Positions 18,580-28,625 of a stretch of DNA of 64,000 bases are shown piece by piece; the first letter of the stretch is position 1; every line of letters begins with the position of its first letter. The stretch spans positions 3,206,001-3,270,000 of the forward strand of contig NC_011026.1 of assembly GCF_000020525.1 (NCBI RefSeq). The letters run 5' to 3'. This stretch comes from Chloroherpeton thalassium ATCC 35110. GTDB taxonomy: Bacteria; Bacteroidota; Chlorobiia; Chlorobiales; Chloroherpetonaceae. Below the pieces are notes generated by a model. That model had not been told where the DNA came from and ran no database searches. It saw only the letters and a list, made by a program, of their open reading frames with translations. The translations under genes were made by a program, and so were the position numbers.

Positions 18580-19082
18580 GGACTTAATTTTTTATGATTG
18601 ATATATAAAGAAACCTTTTGTGTCGGGTTGAACCGAACATTTTTTCCAAAGCGAAAAAGTTATTTGCTAGAACTGGCTGAAAATAGACCGGCCAAAAGCC
18701 ATTTTTTTATTTTATTTATTTGACTTTAATACGCACCTAAATTTTTCTACCGAAGGCGGCTTTCGGATTTCAAAATTTCACAAAGTGCTTCAATATACCT
18801 TATCGCTTTGGAAAAGTTCTTCTCTGAACATCGCCTTTAAGCGGCTTTTTACGGTGAATTCCCCAAAGGAATATTGATAAAATTGGTATATCTTTTGTAT
18901 TTTGAAATTCCATCAAAATAAAAAAGACTACGATTTTTTCAATACACCATCAACTTTTGTGCGAATAAGCTGCTTTTAAATAGAAATGCACAATTAGGTA
19001 AAAACTCATAGGTTGTTTTTTCTTTTTGCAGAAGATAAATTTTGAACGGGCTAATCACTGATTAAGGGATAGAAAACACATC
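18580..19082. other. 503-base divergent intergenic region
   Basis: No gene seen. It separates gatA (-) from uppS (+) and must carry both promoters. It is very AT-rich with long T and A tracts. A small hairpin CCGAA-N7-TTCGG lies near 18750-18767 without a T run. Confidence 0.5.
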
Positions 19083-19988
19083 GTGCATACAGTTCTAAAA
19101 TCAATCAAGCAAGTAGCGGCTGATCTGAAAAGTAATCCAGAAGCCAGCACGCGGAGCACTCAAGACCCTCAAGATGCGAAGCTACAAGAATCTTTGAAAG
19201 TATCGGGTGCAATTCCCGAACACATTGCCATCATTATGGATGGAAACGGGCGTTGGGCAAAAAGCCAAGGCCAAGTGCGTGTTTCAGGCCATCATGCAGG
19301 CCTAAAATCTGTGCGAGATATTGTAGAAGCATGTGCTCAATTAGGGGTGAAATACCTAACCTTGTACGCATTCTCAAAAGAAAATTGGCGTCGGCCAAAA
19401 ACAGAAGTTGCTGCGCTGATGCGCCTGCTGGTTCGGGCGTTGCGCGAGGAAACGCAAAAACTTCATGAAAATAATATTCGGCTCAACGTCATTGGCAATA
19501 TGCAAGACCTACCGCAGAAAGTTTCAGCCGTTTTGCATGACTCGATGGCGCTCATGAAGCAAAACACCAAGATGACTTTAACGCTGGCCTTAAGTTATAG
19601 TGGGCGTTGGGAAATTTTGCAAGCAACCAAACGCATTGCCGAAGAAGTGAAAAAAGGCTTTCTTCATCCAGATGAAATTACTGACGCAACTTTTGAGCAA
19701 TATTTAGCCACTGCCGGCATGCCAAACCCTGAGTTGCTGATTCGCACCAGCGGAGAGTTCAGATTGAGCAACTTTTTGCTTTGGCAGCTTGCCTATACTG
19801 AAATTTATATTTCTAATAATTTTTGGCCGGATTTTCGTCGCAATCAACTCTACGATGCCATTCGCGCTTTCCAACAGCGTGAACGCCGCTATGGACTTAC
19901 CAGCGAACAAATCGGGACACTTAAACCAGCCATGAAGTCCGCGGCTGGAACCATGACAGCTGTCTTACCTTCAGATAATCAACGTTAA
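19083..19988 (+). CDS. uppS: isoprenyl transferase (undecaprenyl diphosphate synthase family)
   Basis: 301 residues. Condenses isopentenyl diphosphate onto farnesyl diphosphate to give the C55 carrier lipid. IAIIMDGNGRWAKSQG carries the catalytic Asp53; SGHHAGLKSVRDIV, LTLYAFSKENWRRP and PELLIRTSGEFRLSNFLLWQLAYTE are the conserved regions II-V. A GTG start gives about 45 extra residues before the domain; GGGATAG lies upstream but a later start (TTG at 19195) is possible. bamA starts 6 bases after its stop, so the two are co-transcribed. Confidence 0.95.
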   Translation: MHTVLKSIKQVAADLKSNPEASTRSTQDPQDAKLQESLKVSGAIPEHIAIIMDGNGRWAKSQGQVRVSGHHAGLKSVRDIVEACAQLGVKYLTLYAFSKENWRRPKTEVAALMRLLVRALREETQKLHENNIRLNVIGNMQDLPQKVSAVLHDSMALMKQNTKMTLTLALSYSGRWEILQATKRIAEEVKKGFLHPDEITDATFEQYLATAGMPNPELLIRTSGEFRLSNFLLWQLAYTEIYISNNFWPDFRRNQLYDAIRAFQQRERRYGLTSEQIGTLKPAMKSAAGTMTAVLPSDNQR

Positions 19989-19994
19989 ACCTAA

Positions 19995-22472
19995 ATGCCA
20001 AGTCGACATTTGAATTGTATTCATCAGAATAAGCAGTTTCGCATTGTTATTTCTCTTTTTTTTGCCTTTTCCATGATCAGTTTGATGCCATTGCATCCAA
20101 AAGTGTTTGCCCAACAATCCGGCGCAAACAACTTAGGAACGCCGGCAGAAAAAACGGTCAAAGTGCTTGGCATTTCGGTTGAAGGTCTTAGTACCATCGA
20201 TGAAAAAGATGTGCTCGCACGCTTTTCCATTCAGGAGGGAGAGGAAATTAAAATTCCTGGAACGGCGGCGGCTTCAGCGATTAAACGCCTTTGGCGTCAG
20301 CGCCTTTTTAGCGACATCAAGCTTGAGATTGAGCGGGAAACAAGCGAAGGCATTTATCTAAAACTCATCGTCAAGGAATATCCCATTTTAACCGAAGTCG
20401 TTTATATCGGAAATGATGAGTACGATGCAGAAGACCTGGATGAAAAAGTAATGCTCATCAAAGGTTCAACGGCCACAGAACAATCAATTGAAGCTGCGCG
20501 CCAACGAATTTTGAAGTTCTATGAAGAAGAAGGCTACCTGCGCGCCAATGTTACAACAGAAGTTAGGGAAACTGCCAAAAACTACGCGACGGTTGTTTTC
20601 AACATCGAGGAAAACCCGAGAGTTATCATTGAAAAAATCACGTTTCACGGGAATAACGCCTTTGATGATGATGAACTTCGCGGTGAGCTTGACGAAACCA
20701 AGCAAAACAATTTCTTGAGAAGCATTTTTGGTCGGCCTGTTTTAGAGCGGGAAAAATTTGAAAAGGACAAAGAGCTTTTGGTCGATTTTTACCGGGAAAA
20801 TGGTTATCGCGATGCTCGCGTTGTTGAGGATTCAATTTCGTATTCTCAAGACAAAGAATCCCTTTATTTAGACATCTTCGTTTCAGAAGGGCCCAAATAT
20901 GTCATCCGAAATATCTCTTGGGAAGGCAATACCCAACCTTTCGCCACAACGCCTATTCTTCAAGAGCGCTTCGGCATTCAAAAAGGCGATGTGTATAACA
21001 AACGCTTGCTGCAAGAGCGATTGAACTTCTCTCAAGAAGGCGACGATATTAGCTCGCTGTACTTAGATCGCGGTTATCTTTCTTTTCGCCCATATATGGA
21101 TGAATCCGTTGTGGCCGGCGATTCAGTTGATCTGAAAATCTATTTAACTGAAGGCGAGCAATTTCGCGTGCGCCGTGTTGATATTTCCGGCAATACGAAG
21201 ACGAAAGAGCATGTCATCCGCCGCGAACTTTACACACAGCCGGGTGATTTATTCAGCCGACAAAAAATTGTGAGAAGTATTCGCCAGCTTGCCACCCTCA
21301 ATTATTTCGACCAAGAACACATTACGCCAGATGTTAAGCCCGACCCGAAGAAAAACGAAGTGGACATTACTTTTGGCCTGATTGAAAAGCAAACCGACAC
21401 ATTCAACGCGTCGGCAGGTTATAGCGCCTCGGTTGGAATGACCGGCGCACTTGGCTTAACATTCAACAACTTCTCCCTGCAAGACATGCTGAAAGGCGAT
21501 GCCTACACGCCGCTTCCACATGGCGATGGCCAACAGCTTAGTTTTACCTGGCAATTTGGGAATTATAGCTATCGCACACTATCAATTGGATTTACTGAAC
21601 CTTGGGCATTTGGCACACCCACATCCGTTGGCGTAAATATCTACGACACGCGCCAAAACTATGGCAGTTATATCCGTCAAAGCGGTGTTTCTTTAACAGT
21701 TGGACGCCGCCTGACTTGGCCTGATGACTATTTTAGCATTAGCTGGACTCTGAAATATCAACGCAACATCGGCGGCTTTATTAACTTCGCATCAGCAGAA
21801 AATGAACCGGTCGAAGCAACCGAAATTGCGATTTCACAAACGATTGGTCGCAATAGCTTCGACAATCCGATTTATCCACGTCGCGGCAGCAAAGTGTCAT
21901 TTACGTCACAGCTTTCAGGTGGCGTGCTTCCTGGCTCGGTTGATTTCTATAAGCTAACTGGCAGCTACGCATTTCATAAACCGCTCTCAAAAGATTTAGT
22001 TCTTCGCGTTGCTTCAGAACACGGCTACATAGGGCTTTTCGACAAAAACGATTATGTGCCCTACATCAACTTTTTCTACATGGGCGGTAGCGGCATTTCT
22101 TCTCTGCCAACCGTTCAACTTCGCGGATACGACGACCAAAGCCTCGGCGTGTATGACTCAGACATTGACCTCTACACTGGAATGATGTATTCCAAGTTTA
22201 GTACGGAAATTCGCTATCCTTTAACCCTGAATCCTTCTGCGAGTGTTTATGTCCTGGCGTTTGCCGAAGCGGGAAACCTTTGGGGACAAGCCGCAAATGT
22301 CAACTTCGCCGATTTGAAACGCTCTGTGGGATTTGGCATCCGCGTCTACCTTCCAATTATCGGCCTGATTGGACTTGACTATGGCTATGGATTTGATCCG
22401 ATTCCTGAATCGCCTGATGTTGAAAATCAAGGATGGAGCTTCCAATTTACTTTTGGCCAATTTGCGCAATAG
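19995..22472 (+). CDS. bamA: outer membrane protein assembly factor BamA
   Basis: 825 residues. Central subunit of the BAM machine that inserts beta-barrel proteins. A signal peptide lies at about 14-40 (ending KVFAQ), then five POTRA repeats (about 48-430, seen as repeated V..I.I.GN......L and FY...GY.....), and an Omp85 barrel with NSFDNPIYPRRGSKVSF and the lid-lock-type LRGYDDQSLG motif (about 710). The C-terminus SFQFTFGQFAQ ends in an aromatic-rich strand. Co-transcribed with uppS. It converges tail to tail with the sirtuin gene, 3 bases apart. Confidence 0.96.
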   Translation: MPSRHLNCIHQNKQFRIVISLFFAFSMISLMPLHPKVFAQQSGANNLGTPAEKTVKVLGISVEGLSTIDEKDVLARFSIQEGEEIKIPGTAAASAIKRLWRQRLFSDIKLEIERETSEGIYLKLIVKEYPILTEVVYIGNDEYDAEDLDEKVMLIKGSTATEQSIEAARQRILKFYEEEGYLRANVTTEVRETAKNYATVVFNIEENPRVIIEKITFHGNNAFDDDELRGELDETKQNNFLRSIFGRPVLEREKFEKDKELLVDFYRENGYRDARVVEDSISYSQDKESLYLDIFVSEGPKYVIRNISWEGNTQPFATTPILQERFGIQKGDVYNKRLLQERLNFSQEGDDISSLYLDRGYLSFRPYMDESVVAGDSVDLKIYLTEGEQFRVRRVDISGNTKTKEHVIRRELYTQPGDLFSRQKIVRSIRQLATLNYFDQEHITPDVKPDPKKNEVDITFGLIEKQTDTFNASAGYSASVGMTGALGLTFNNFSLQDMLKGDAYTPLPHGDGQQLSFTWQFGNYSYRTLSIGFTEPWAFGTPTSVGVNIYDTRQNYGSYIRQSGVSLTVGRRLTWPDDYFSISWTLKYQRNIGGFINFASAENEPVEATEIAISQTIGRNSFDNPIYPRRGSKVSFTSQLSGGVLPGSVDFYKLTGSYAFHKPLSKDLVLRVASEHGYIGLFDKNDYVPYINFFYMGGSGISSLPTVQLRGYDDQSLGVYDSDIDLYTGMMYSKFSTEIRYPLTLNPSASVYVLAFAEAGNLWGQAANVNFADLKRSVGFGIRVYLPIIGLIGLDYGYGFDPIPESPDVENQGWSFQFTFGQFAQ

Positions 22473-22475
22473 CAA

Positions 22476-23210
22476 CTATGAATTGCCATTAGCAATTAAT
22501 TGATCAACCAACAAAGGCATTTTCTCTGAAGCCGAGCCATTCAGCACTTCAAAATCACTTAACACGCTGTATGCCGGCTTCGGGTCGATGAAGTATTTGT
22601 CCCTCACCTTTTCAAAAATAGATAGCAGGCCAGCTGCCGGATAAACCTGCGCCGACGTTCCCACGCCAATAAAAATATCCGTTGTCCGAACCAACTCTTG
22701 AAGATAGCTCTGGCGCATGTCAACAGCTTCACCAAACCAAACCACATCTGGGCGAAGTTGCCCGCCACACACCGGACACGCGTCGCCAAAGGCAATCGGC
22801 CTTTTTATCGCACCGCTAAAATCGCACTGAAACCGCTCGTCATAATAAGCGGGAATGCTTTTATGCCACTCGCATTTTTGCACATCGATGCGGCCATGCA
22901 AATGCCAAACCGTTTCTACACCTGCCTGTTCAAGTAAATTATCAATGTTCTGCGTAATGCAAATCACTTCGTGGCGCAAGGAAAGTTTCGCAATCGCTTC
23001 ATGAGCCGAATTGGGTTTGCAGGTTTGCATTTTTTCGTATCGCTTGGCGTAAAAATCCAGCACGAGCGCCGGATTGCGCTGCCAGCCTTCCGGCGATGCC
23101 ACATCCTCAATGCGATGCGATTCCCAAAGCCCATTCGAATCTCGAAAAGTTGGAATGTCGCTTTCCGCTGAAAGCCCTGCGCCACTGAAAATAACAATGC
23201 GTTTTTTCAT
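22476..23210 (-). CDS. cobB: NAD-dependent protein deacylase, sirtuin class III
   Basis: 244 residues from the ATG at 23210; the longer ORF upstream adds a Phe/Ser/Lys-rich stretch unlike any sirtuin. NAD-binding motif FSGAGLSAESDIPTFRD, catalytic His in VWHLHGRI, TQNIDNLLEQAG, and the Zn site CPVCGG. FYAKRYEK has the Tyr-x-x-Arg pair of SIRT5-like enzymes, which prefer succinyl- or malonyl-lysine. The first half of the Zn site is KCEWHK (C-x2-H) instead of C-x2-C. It may act on proteins succinylated by succinyl-CoA; this is inferred from family. Confidence 0.92.
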   Translation of the reverse strand: MKKRIVIFSGAGLSAESDIPTFRDSNGLWESHRIEDVASPEGWQRNPALVLDFYAKRYEKMQTCKPNSAHEAIAKLSLRHEVICITQNIDNLLEQAGVETVWHLHGRIDVQKCEWHKSIPAYYDERFQCDFSGAIKRPIAFGDACPVCGGQLRPDVVWFGEAVDMRQSYLQELVRTTDIFIGVGTSAQVYPAAGLLSIFEKVRDKYFIDPKPAYSVLSDFEVLNGSASEKMPLLVDQLIANGNS

Positions 23211-23359
23211 TTGTAAAAAGGAGTTCGTCTTTTTAGAAATTGATTTGGAGAGAAAAAATACAAAATCGATGCCGTATGAGAAGATTGAAAAAAAGAAAAG
23301 GAACTGGGAAAATGGAAACGCAAAAACGGGAAAGTCTTTTTTCTTTTGGGGAAATAGCC

Positions 23360-23386
23360 CCGCAGCGCACCTCAAATACGCTGCGG
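23360..23386. other. strong hairpin downstream of gltX
   Basis: A perfect 8-bp stem CCGCAGCG/CGCTGCGG with an 11-base loop lies 16 bases past the gltX stop. No T run follows directly on either strand, so it is a weak terminator or an mRNA 3' stabiliser. Confidence 0.5.
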
Positions 23387-23401
23387 AACAACGAATAAAA
23401 T

Positions 23402-24913
23402 TTATGCTTCTTGATAATCTAATTTATCCACAGCGCGCTCAATTCGGCGCAAACACGCTTCTTTGCCAATGACTTCCATCAAATGATAGAGACTTGGGCC
23501 AAAGCTGACACCGGAAACGGCCAAACGAATCGGGTGAATTAAGGCCGCATTTTTCACGCCTTTTAGCTCTGCATATTTCGCCAACGCTTCTTCGATCGCG
23601 GCAGAATTAAAATTATCTAAACCAGCAAGAATGCCTTTAAATTCAGAAAGCAGGTCGTTGGTATTTTCCTTCCAGCGCTTTTTGATGGCCGCTTCTTCGT
23701 AAGCTTCTGGCTCAAAGAAGAAATACTCGCTGAACGTGACAAATTCATGGACAAAATTCACACGATCGTGCATCAACTCAACAACATTTAGCAGGTAAGC
23801 ATCATCGGTGATTTTCTCGCTCGGCATCATCGACTCGCGCTCTTTTAATTTCTCCACCAAAATGGCTTTGGCTTGTTTTGCTAAATCCTCATGCGAAACC
23901 AATTTCAAATGTTGCTTCTGAATCCAATTCAACTTTTCAACATTGAAAACCGCACCGGATTTGCCAACTTTTTCAAGCGTGAATTTTTCAATGAGTTCGT
24001 TCATCGAATAAACTTCCTGCTCAACGCCTTCGCCTTCGTTCCAGCCGAGCAGCGCCACGAAATTCACCAAAGCGTCCTTGCTATAACCTTTTGCCATGTA
24101 ATCTTCCACAGCCACATCGCCTTGGCGCTTGCTGAGTTTCGAACGATCTGGGTTTAGCAATAATGGCAGATGCGCAAACTCGGGTTTTTCCCATCCGAAA
24201 AAGTCATAAAGCAAAAGATGTTTCGGCGTTGAAGAAAGCCATTCTTCGCCGCGAATAACATGCGTGATGTTCATCAAGTGATCGTCGACAACGCTGGCCA
24301 GGTGGTAAGTTGGAAATCCGTCCGACTTCATCAAAACTTGATCGTCGACGGTTGAAGAGTCGAACCAAACGATGCCACGGATAATATCGTCGTGGCGAAT
24401 ACGTGTATGATCGGGAATTTTCATGCGAATGACACAGGGTTCACCCGCGTCCAAGCGCTTTTGAATTTCGCTCTGTGGCATCGAGCCGCCCATATCTTCG
24501 GGCAGCCACTTGCGGTTATATTTTGGCTGCACGCCCTGCTTAATCTGGAGTTGGCGACTTTCTTCTAACTCGTCAGGCGTTGCAAAACAGTAATAGGCTT
24601 TTTTCTCGTCAAGCAGTTGCTGGACATATTGCTTATAAATATCCAATCGCTCCGACTGGACATACGGCCCAAAATCCCCACCATGCTTTGGGCTTTCATC
24701 TGGGATGATGCCTGCCCACTCTAAGGAACTCAAAAGGTTTTCAACAGCGCCTTCCACAAGGCGTGCTCTGTCTGTATCTTCAAGTCTCAACAGAAACTGG
24801 CCGCCATTTTTTTTGGCGAAAAGAAAATTGTACAGCGCGGTTCTCAGACCACCGACATGAAGATAACCGGTTGGTGATGGCGCAAAACGGGTACGAATTG
24901 TTTGTTCCGACAT
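23402..24913 (-). CDS. gltX: glutamate--tRNA ligase
   Basis: 503 residues from the ATG at 24913, just before the core [17 protein letters not shown]; the frame is open 47 codons further up but without family similarity. Class I synthetase: HVGG for [16 protein letters not shown] for [16 protein letters not shown] and the anticodon-binding helical C-terminus. It charges tRNA(Glu) and, given gatA, probably also tRNA(Gln). The zinc-type Cys motif of the E. coli enzyme is absent at the usual place. A terminator hairpin lies upstream at 25081-25105. Confidence 0.97.
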   Translation of the reverse strand: MSEQTIRTRFAPSPTGYLHVGGLRTALYNFLFAKKNGGQFLLRLEDTDRARLVEGAVENLLSSLEWAGIIPDESPKHGGDFGPYVQSERLDIYKQYVQQLLDEKKAYYCFATPDELEESRQLQIKQGVQPKYNRKWLPEDMGGSMPQSEIQKRLDAGEPCVIRMKIPDHTRIRHDDIIRGIVWFDSSTVDDQVLMKSDGFPTYHLASVVDDHLMNITHVIRGEEWLSSTPKHLLLYDFFGWEKPEFAHLPLLLNPDRSKLSKRQGDVAVEDYMAKGYSKDALVNFVALLGWNEGEGVEQEVYSMNELIEKFTLEKVGKSGAVFNVEKLNWIQKQHLKLVSHEDLAKQAKAILVEKLKERESMMPSEKITDDAYLLNVVELMHDRVNFVHEFVTFSEYFFFEPEAYEEAAIKKRWKENTNDLLSEFKGILAGLDNFNSAAIEEALAKYAELKGVKNAALIHPIRLAVSGVSFGPSLYHLMEVIGKEACLRRIERAVDKLDYQEA

Positions 24914-25080
24914 ATTCGTTTTTAATGTGTATGGTGTGTAATCTTGTTGGTTTTTTAGCAGGGGCAATCTAAAAAAAATGTTCTTATTCAAAAACCCTTC
25001 ATCTTGATTAACACAGATAAATTCACCAAACCCGAGAATAAGCGCACTTGCCAAGACGAAAACAAGCTGAGATCGAAATA

Positions 25081-25105
25081 AAAAAGGCGTTTTTCAACGC
25101 CTTTT
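25081..25105 (-). terminator. intrinsic terminator upstream of gltX
   Basis: The 10-bp stem AAAAGGCGTT/AACGCCTTTT with a 4-base loop is followed on the - strand by TTTTTTA. It would end a - strand transcript coming from the small ORF at 25247-25414, which supports that ORF being expressed. Confidence 0.8.
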
Positions 25106-25246
25106 CTATCTACAAAAACAGGTGAAGCCGTTTTTTAATTAGCTCCGAAGAATCAACGATTTACGCTAGATTTACGCTAATTTATCGAGACGCAAAACAA
25201 GGAACTTGAAGCTTAGTTTTGTGTCAAAACAGCTTTCCTTCGATGA

Positions 25247-25414
25247 TCATTTTCTCATCCGGCTAAGGTACTGACGACGCAAAATCTCAGAAGCGGAAAG
25301 AGAACGCTGCCTAGCATACTTCATTTTCGGTGATGCGCCACTTTGTTGTTGAAGTTTTGCCGCTAAAAAAAGCAACAGAATGGACGCCACGCTAATACCA
25401 ACAAAAATTTCCAT
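25247..25414 (-). CDS. small single-helix membrane protein, 55 aa
   Basis: Short ORF not resembling a family I know. It reads MEIFVGISVASILLLFLAAK, one membrane helix at the N-terminus, followed by a basic tail rich in Arg, Ser and Gln (SLSASEILRRQYLSRMRK). The N-out hydrophobic helix plus positive tail is a typical small membrane protein. A rho-independent terminator lies about 140 bases downstream and nothing else occupies this 600-base gap. The ribosome site is weak (GGTAG). Confidence 0.5.
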   Translation of the reverse strand: MEIFVGISVASILLLFLAAKLQQQSGASPKMKYARQRSLSASEILRRQYLSRMRK

Positions 25415-25714
25415 GATTCTACCGTTTTAAAGTTACCGGTTTCCCGAAAAAAATTTTCTGACGCGCCGAGGTGAAACCAAATTTTTATTCTTTCAAATCA
25501 TTTTCACCATCGGTACACGATTCATTGCTGAACTCATTTTCCGTTCTTTGCCGCACTTTTGATTTATTTTGCCAGAGAAAATCTACCACGATTTTCAGAG
25601 GGGTTACTTTTTGCAGTACCGATCAAATCAGACGAAAAATTCAAGAAAGCTTAAGAACAACAATTGGGTTTTCAAAGAACCGTTTTTCTGCGGGTGGAAG
25701 TTTCTGAACGCAAT
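25415..25714. other. 300-base stretch with no gene seen
   Basis: It lies between iscA (-) and the small ORF (-). The + strand ORFs here are unsupported. It probably holds the promoter of the small ORF and the 3' end of the isc transcript. Confidence 0.4.
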
Positions 25715-26041
25715 CTATACCGAGAATGATTCACCACAACCGCAGGTACGATTTGCATTTGGATTGATAAAATGAAAGCCTTTTCCATTCAAGCCATCCG
25801 AAAAATCAAGAGTTGTTCCGGCCAAATAGAGGAAGCTTTTCATATCTACAAATACTTTCACACCTTTATCTTCAAAAACTTGATCGCCATTTTTCGTCTC
25901 ATTGTCAAAATCAAGTCCGTAAGACAGACCGGAGCAACCGCCTCCTTTTACACTCACCCGAAGCCCAAAATCATCGGTGAGGTTTTGTTCTGTTTTCAAC
26001 CGCTTGACTTGCTGAGCCGCTTTATCAGTTACTGTGATCAT
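25715..26041 (-). CDS. iscA: A-type iron-sulfur carrier (IscA/HesB family)
   Basis: 108 residues. Carries Fe-S clusters or iron to target proteins. The three ligand Cys are in GGGCSGLSYG (about 36) and the C-terminal CGCGESF; the HesB signature FxxPNAxxxCGCGxSF is complete (HFINPNANRTCGCGESF). It lies 87 bases after iscU in the same direction, so it probably closes an isc operon. Confidence 0.95.
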   Translation of the reverse strand: MITVTDKAAQQVKRLKTEQNLTDDFGLRVSVKGGGCSGLSYGLDFDNETKNGDQVFEDKGVKVFVDMKSFLYLAGTTLDFSDGLNGKGFHFINPNANRTCGCGESFSV

Positions 26042-26128
26042 AATTCAAGAGCGTTGTTTTCCTTAGTTGAAAAATTTTAAAGAAGGCACGTATCGACATT
26101 GAAGCGCCAAGATACGTGCTAAACGAAA

Positions 26129-26545
26129 TTAAGACGCGCTGGTTTCCGATTTGGCGTGCTTGGCCGCTTGCTTTTTGCGAAAATCATCAATTGCTGCTTT
26201 AATGGCATCTTCTGCAAGCACTGAGCAGTGAATTTTCACAGGCGGAAGGCTCAATTCACTAACAAGCGCCGTATTCTTGATTTCACTTGCTTCGTCGATT
26301 GTTTTTCCCTTCAGCATTTCCGTTGCGAGCGAGGAAGAAGCAATTGCCGAACCGCAACCAAAAGTTTTAAACCTTGCATCTTCGATGATGCCTGTTTTTT
26401 CGTCTACTTTAATCTGAAGTTTCATCACATCGCCGCACTCTGGCGCGCCCACAACGCCTGTTCCGACTTGCTCATCTTTCTGGTCTAAGCTACCAACATT
26501 GCGTGGGTTATTGTAATGATCCATCACTTTGTCCGAGTAAGCCAT
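26129..26545 (-). CDS. iscU: Fe-S cluster assembly scaffold IscU
   Basis: 138 residues. Scaffold on which sulfur from IscS and iron form [2Fe-2S]. The three cluster Cys are in GAPECGDVMKLQ, KTFGCGSAIASSS and PPVKIHCSVLAEDAI, with the Asp after the first Cys. The LPPVK-like motif recognised by HscA is present (LPPVKIHC). A strong ribosome site (GGAGGAT) precedes the ATG. It follows iscS by 39 bases. Confidence 0.96.
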   Translation of the reverse strand: MAYSDKVMDHYNNPRNVGSLDQKDEQVGTGVVGAPECGDVMKLQIKVDEKTGIIEDARFKTFGCGSAIASSSLATEMLKGKTIDEASEIKNTALVSELSLPPVKIHCSVLAEDAIKAAIDDFRKKQAAKHAKSETSAS

Positions 26546-26584
26546 ATTATCCTCCGTGTAATTAAAAATAAAATTAGGTTGATT

Positions 26585-27814
26585 TTAGTGTTGTGTCCAT
26601 TGAACCGTTTTCAAATCGATGCCAGCCTTCGCCATTTCATATAACGGAGACATTTCACGAAGGCGATTTACCGCACTAACGGTTTGCTCAATGGCAAAAT
26701 CGATCTCCTCTTCAGTGGTAAATCGTCCAATGCTATAACGGATAGAAGAGTGCGCCAGTTCATCACCCACGCCCAATGCTTTGAGCACGTGGCTTGGCTC
26801 AAGCGAGGCCGATGTACAAGCACTACCGCTCGAAACCGCTAAATCCTTCATGCCCATCAAAAGGCCTTCGCCTTCCACATAGGCAAAACTGAGATTCAAG
26901 TTTCCAGGCAAGCGATGCGCCATCGATCCATTCACATAAACATCTTCCAATCTTGCCATAATGCCATCTTTGAGCCGATCTCGAAAAGTTGTGAGTCGCA
27001 CCATTTCCTCATCGAGCTCTTCCATGCAAAGCGCAATCGCTTTTCCCAAACCAACAATACCTGGCACATTGAGCGTGCCGCTGCGCATGCCGCGTTCGTG
27101 CCCGCCACCATCAATGACCGGCGAGAGTTTCACGCGAGGCTTTTTACGACGAACATAAAGCGCCCCAACGCCTTTTGGCCCATAAATTTTATGCCCAGAA
27201 AGCGCAAGGACATCGATATTCATGGCATTGACATCCACTGGCACTTTTCCAACAGCCTGAACGGCATCCGTAAAGAAAACCACATTATGCTTGCGACATA
27301 TTTCACCAATTTCCCGAATTGGCTGAATCACACCGATTTCATTATTCACAAACATGATTGCAACCATAATGGTCTTTTCTGTAATGGCGGCTTCGAGCTC
27401 TTTAAGATCGACAAGGCCATCTGGCTTCGGAGTTAAATAAGTGACTTCGGCTTGACCTTCACGTTCCAGTCTATGGCATGTATCCAAAACGGCTTTATGC
27501 TCGGTCAAAACGGTGATGATGTGATTGCCTTTTTCTTTGTACATCTGCACAGCACCTTTAATGGCAATATTATCGCTTTCTGTTGCGCCGCTGGTAAAAA
27601 CAATTTCCTTCGGGTCAGCACCAATTGCATTGGCAACACGCTCTCTTGCTTGCTCAACGGCCTCTTCCGCTTCCCAACCATACGCATGATTGCGGGACGC
27701 CGCATTCCCAAATTTTTCAGTCATGTATGGAATCATCGCTTCCAAAACACGCGTGTCCATCGGTGTAGTTGCCTGGTAATCCATGTATATCGGGCGGCTC
27801 AAATCAAGTGCCAT
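26585..27814 (-). CDS. iscS: cysteine desulfurase IscS
   Basis: 409 residues. PLP enzyme that removes sulfur from Cys as a persulfide for Fe-S and thio-cofactor synthesis. Seen: [11 protein letters not shown] start, [15 protein letters not shown], the PLP Lys in [16 protein letters not shown] and the catalytic loop Cys in [17 protein letters not shown] (class I, IscS-like long loop). A good AGAAATCTCATGGC start region. Co-transcribed with the Rrf2 regulator 44 bases upstream and iscU downstream. Confidence 0.97.
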   Translation of the reverse strand: MALDLSRPIYMDYQATTPMDTRVLEAMIPYMTEKFGNAASRNHAYGWEAEEAVEQARERVANAIGADPKEIVFTSGATESDNIAIKGAVQMYKEKGNHIITVLTEHKAVLDTCHRLEREGQAEVTYLTPKPDGLVDLKELEAAITEKTIMVAIMFVNNEIGVIQPIREIGEICRKHNVVFFTDAVQAVGKVPVDVNAMNIDVLALSGHKIYGPKGVGALYVRRKKPRVKLSPVIDGGGHERGMRSGTLNVPGIVGLGKAIALCMEELDEEMVRLTTFRDRLKDGIMARLEDVYVNGSMAHRLPGNLNLSFAYVEGEGLLMGMKDLAVSSGSACTSASLEPSHVLKALGVGDELAHSSIRYSIGRFTTEEEIDFAIEQTVSAVNRLREMSPLYEMAKAGIDLKTVQWTQH

Positions 27815-27858
27815 GAGATTTCTCCGTTTTTGGTTTTGTAAAAATTAAATTTGTGAAA

Positions 27859-28257
27859 TTACAAAATTTCATCCACTGTCGCTTGATCAAAAATGTGCTG
27901 AAAGCGCTGCTGAATGTGGACAAGAGACTTTTTAATCGCACAGGTAGAATACAAGTGACAAGTGTCCTGAGTTGCTTGGCATTCCGTTAGGTTTAACGGG
28001 CCTTCAATTGCCTCTGCAATTTCACCCAGTGTGATCTGTTTTGGCGGTCTGGATAATTTGTACCCGCCCTTCACACCTTGCACTGAAGTAATCACCCCCG
28101 CTTTTGTCAGTCGCTGCAATGTTTTGGCTAGCAGCTCGTAAGGAATTCCCATTCTTTCAGAGATTTCCTTAGCAGTTGCTACCTCGCCATTGCTTGTCAT
28201 GGCAATGTAACGCACCGCAATTAATCCATACTCGAATTTTTTCGTAACTTTCAACAT
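27859..28257 (-). CDS. Rrf2-family regulator, IscR-like
   Basis: 132 residues. Winged helix-turn-helix (about 1-75: ATAKEISERMGIPYELLAKTLQRLTKAGVI, then the wing VQGVKGGYKLSRPP) and a Cys triad C93-x6-C100-x5-C106 that in IscR binds a [2Fe-2S] cluster. As first gene of the iscS-iscU-iscA cluster it probably senses Fe-S status and represses the operon. Spacing of the first Cys pair is one residue longer than in E. coli IscR. A dyad overlaps its leader (28263-28277). Confidence 0.92.
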   Translation of the reverse strand: MLKVTKKFEYGLIAVRYIAMTSNGEVATAKEISERMGIPYELLAKTLQRLTKAGVITSVQGVKGGYKLSRPPKQITLGEIAEAIEGPLNLTECQATQDTCHLYSTCAIKKSLVHIQQRFQHIFDQATVDEIL

Positions 28258-28625
28258 TAATCAGACCTTTTTAGTCTTAATTTTGGATAAAAAGGACATT
28301 TTTGAAACACTCGCTGCCGAACCAAACATAGTTTCTAATCATATCCGTATAACGATTCGAATTTTTCCTGAGTTGCATAATACGATTTTTTTACTCGTAT
28401 TTTCTGTTTAAAATCTTTTATTCAAAATTTTGAAGTCAAATCTTTTTTCGGAACACCGGATTTCATCGATCCACCATAACATTGCGGCGCAAAGCGCTTT
28501 CTTGTGTTTTGGAACAAAAAAGGCCTGTTTAGTTTTATAGTACATTGCACATCAGCCTGACAAAGTAGGCGATCTCAAATTTCAGATTTGACTACTTTCA
28601 TTTACCAAACAACCAACGCACGAAA
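28258..28625. other. 368-base divergent intergenic region
   Basis: Carries the promoters of the isc operon (-) and the hydrolase (+). Apart from the dyad at 28263-28277 I see no gene or clear element. Confidence 0.5.
28263..28277. promoter_or_regulatory. candidate operator before the isc operon
   Basis: AGAC-N7-GTCT lies 6-20 bases upstream of the IscR-like start. On the - strand it reads AAGACTAAAAAGGTCT, flanked by TTAA at both ends. Its place within the leader would allow autorepression. No footprint evidence. Confidence 0.4.
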
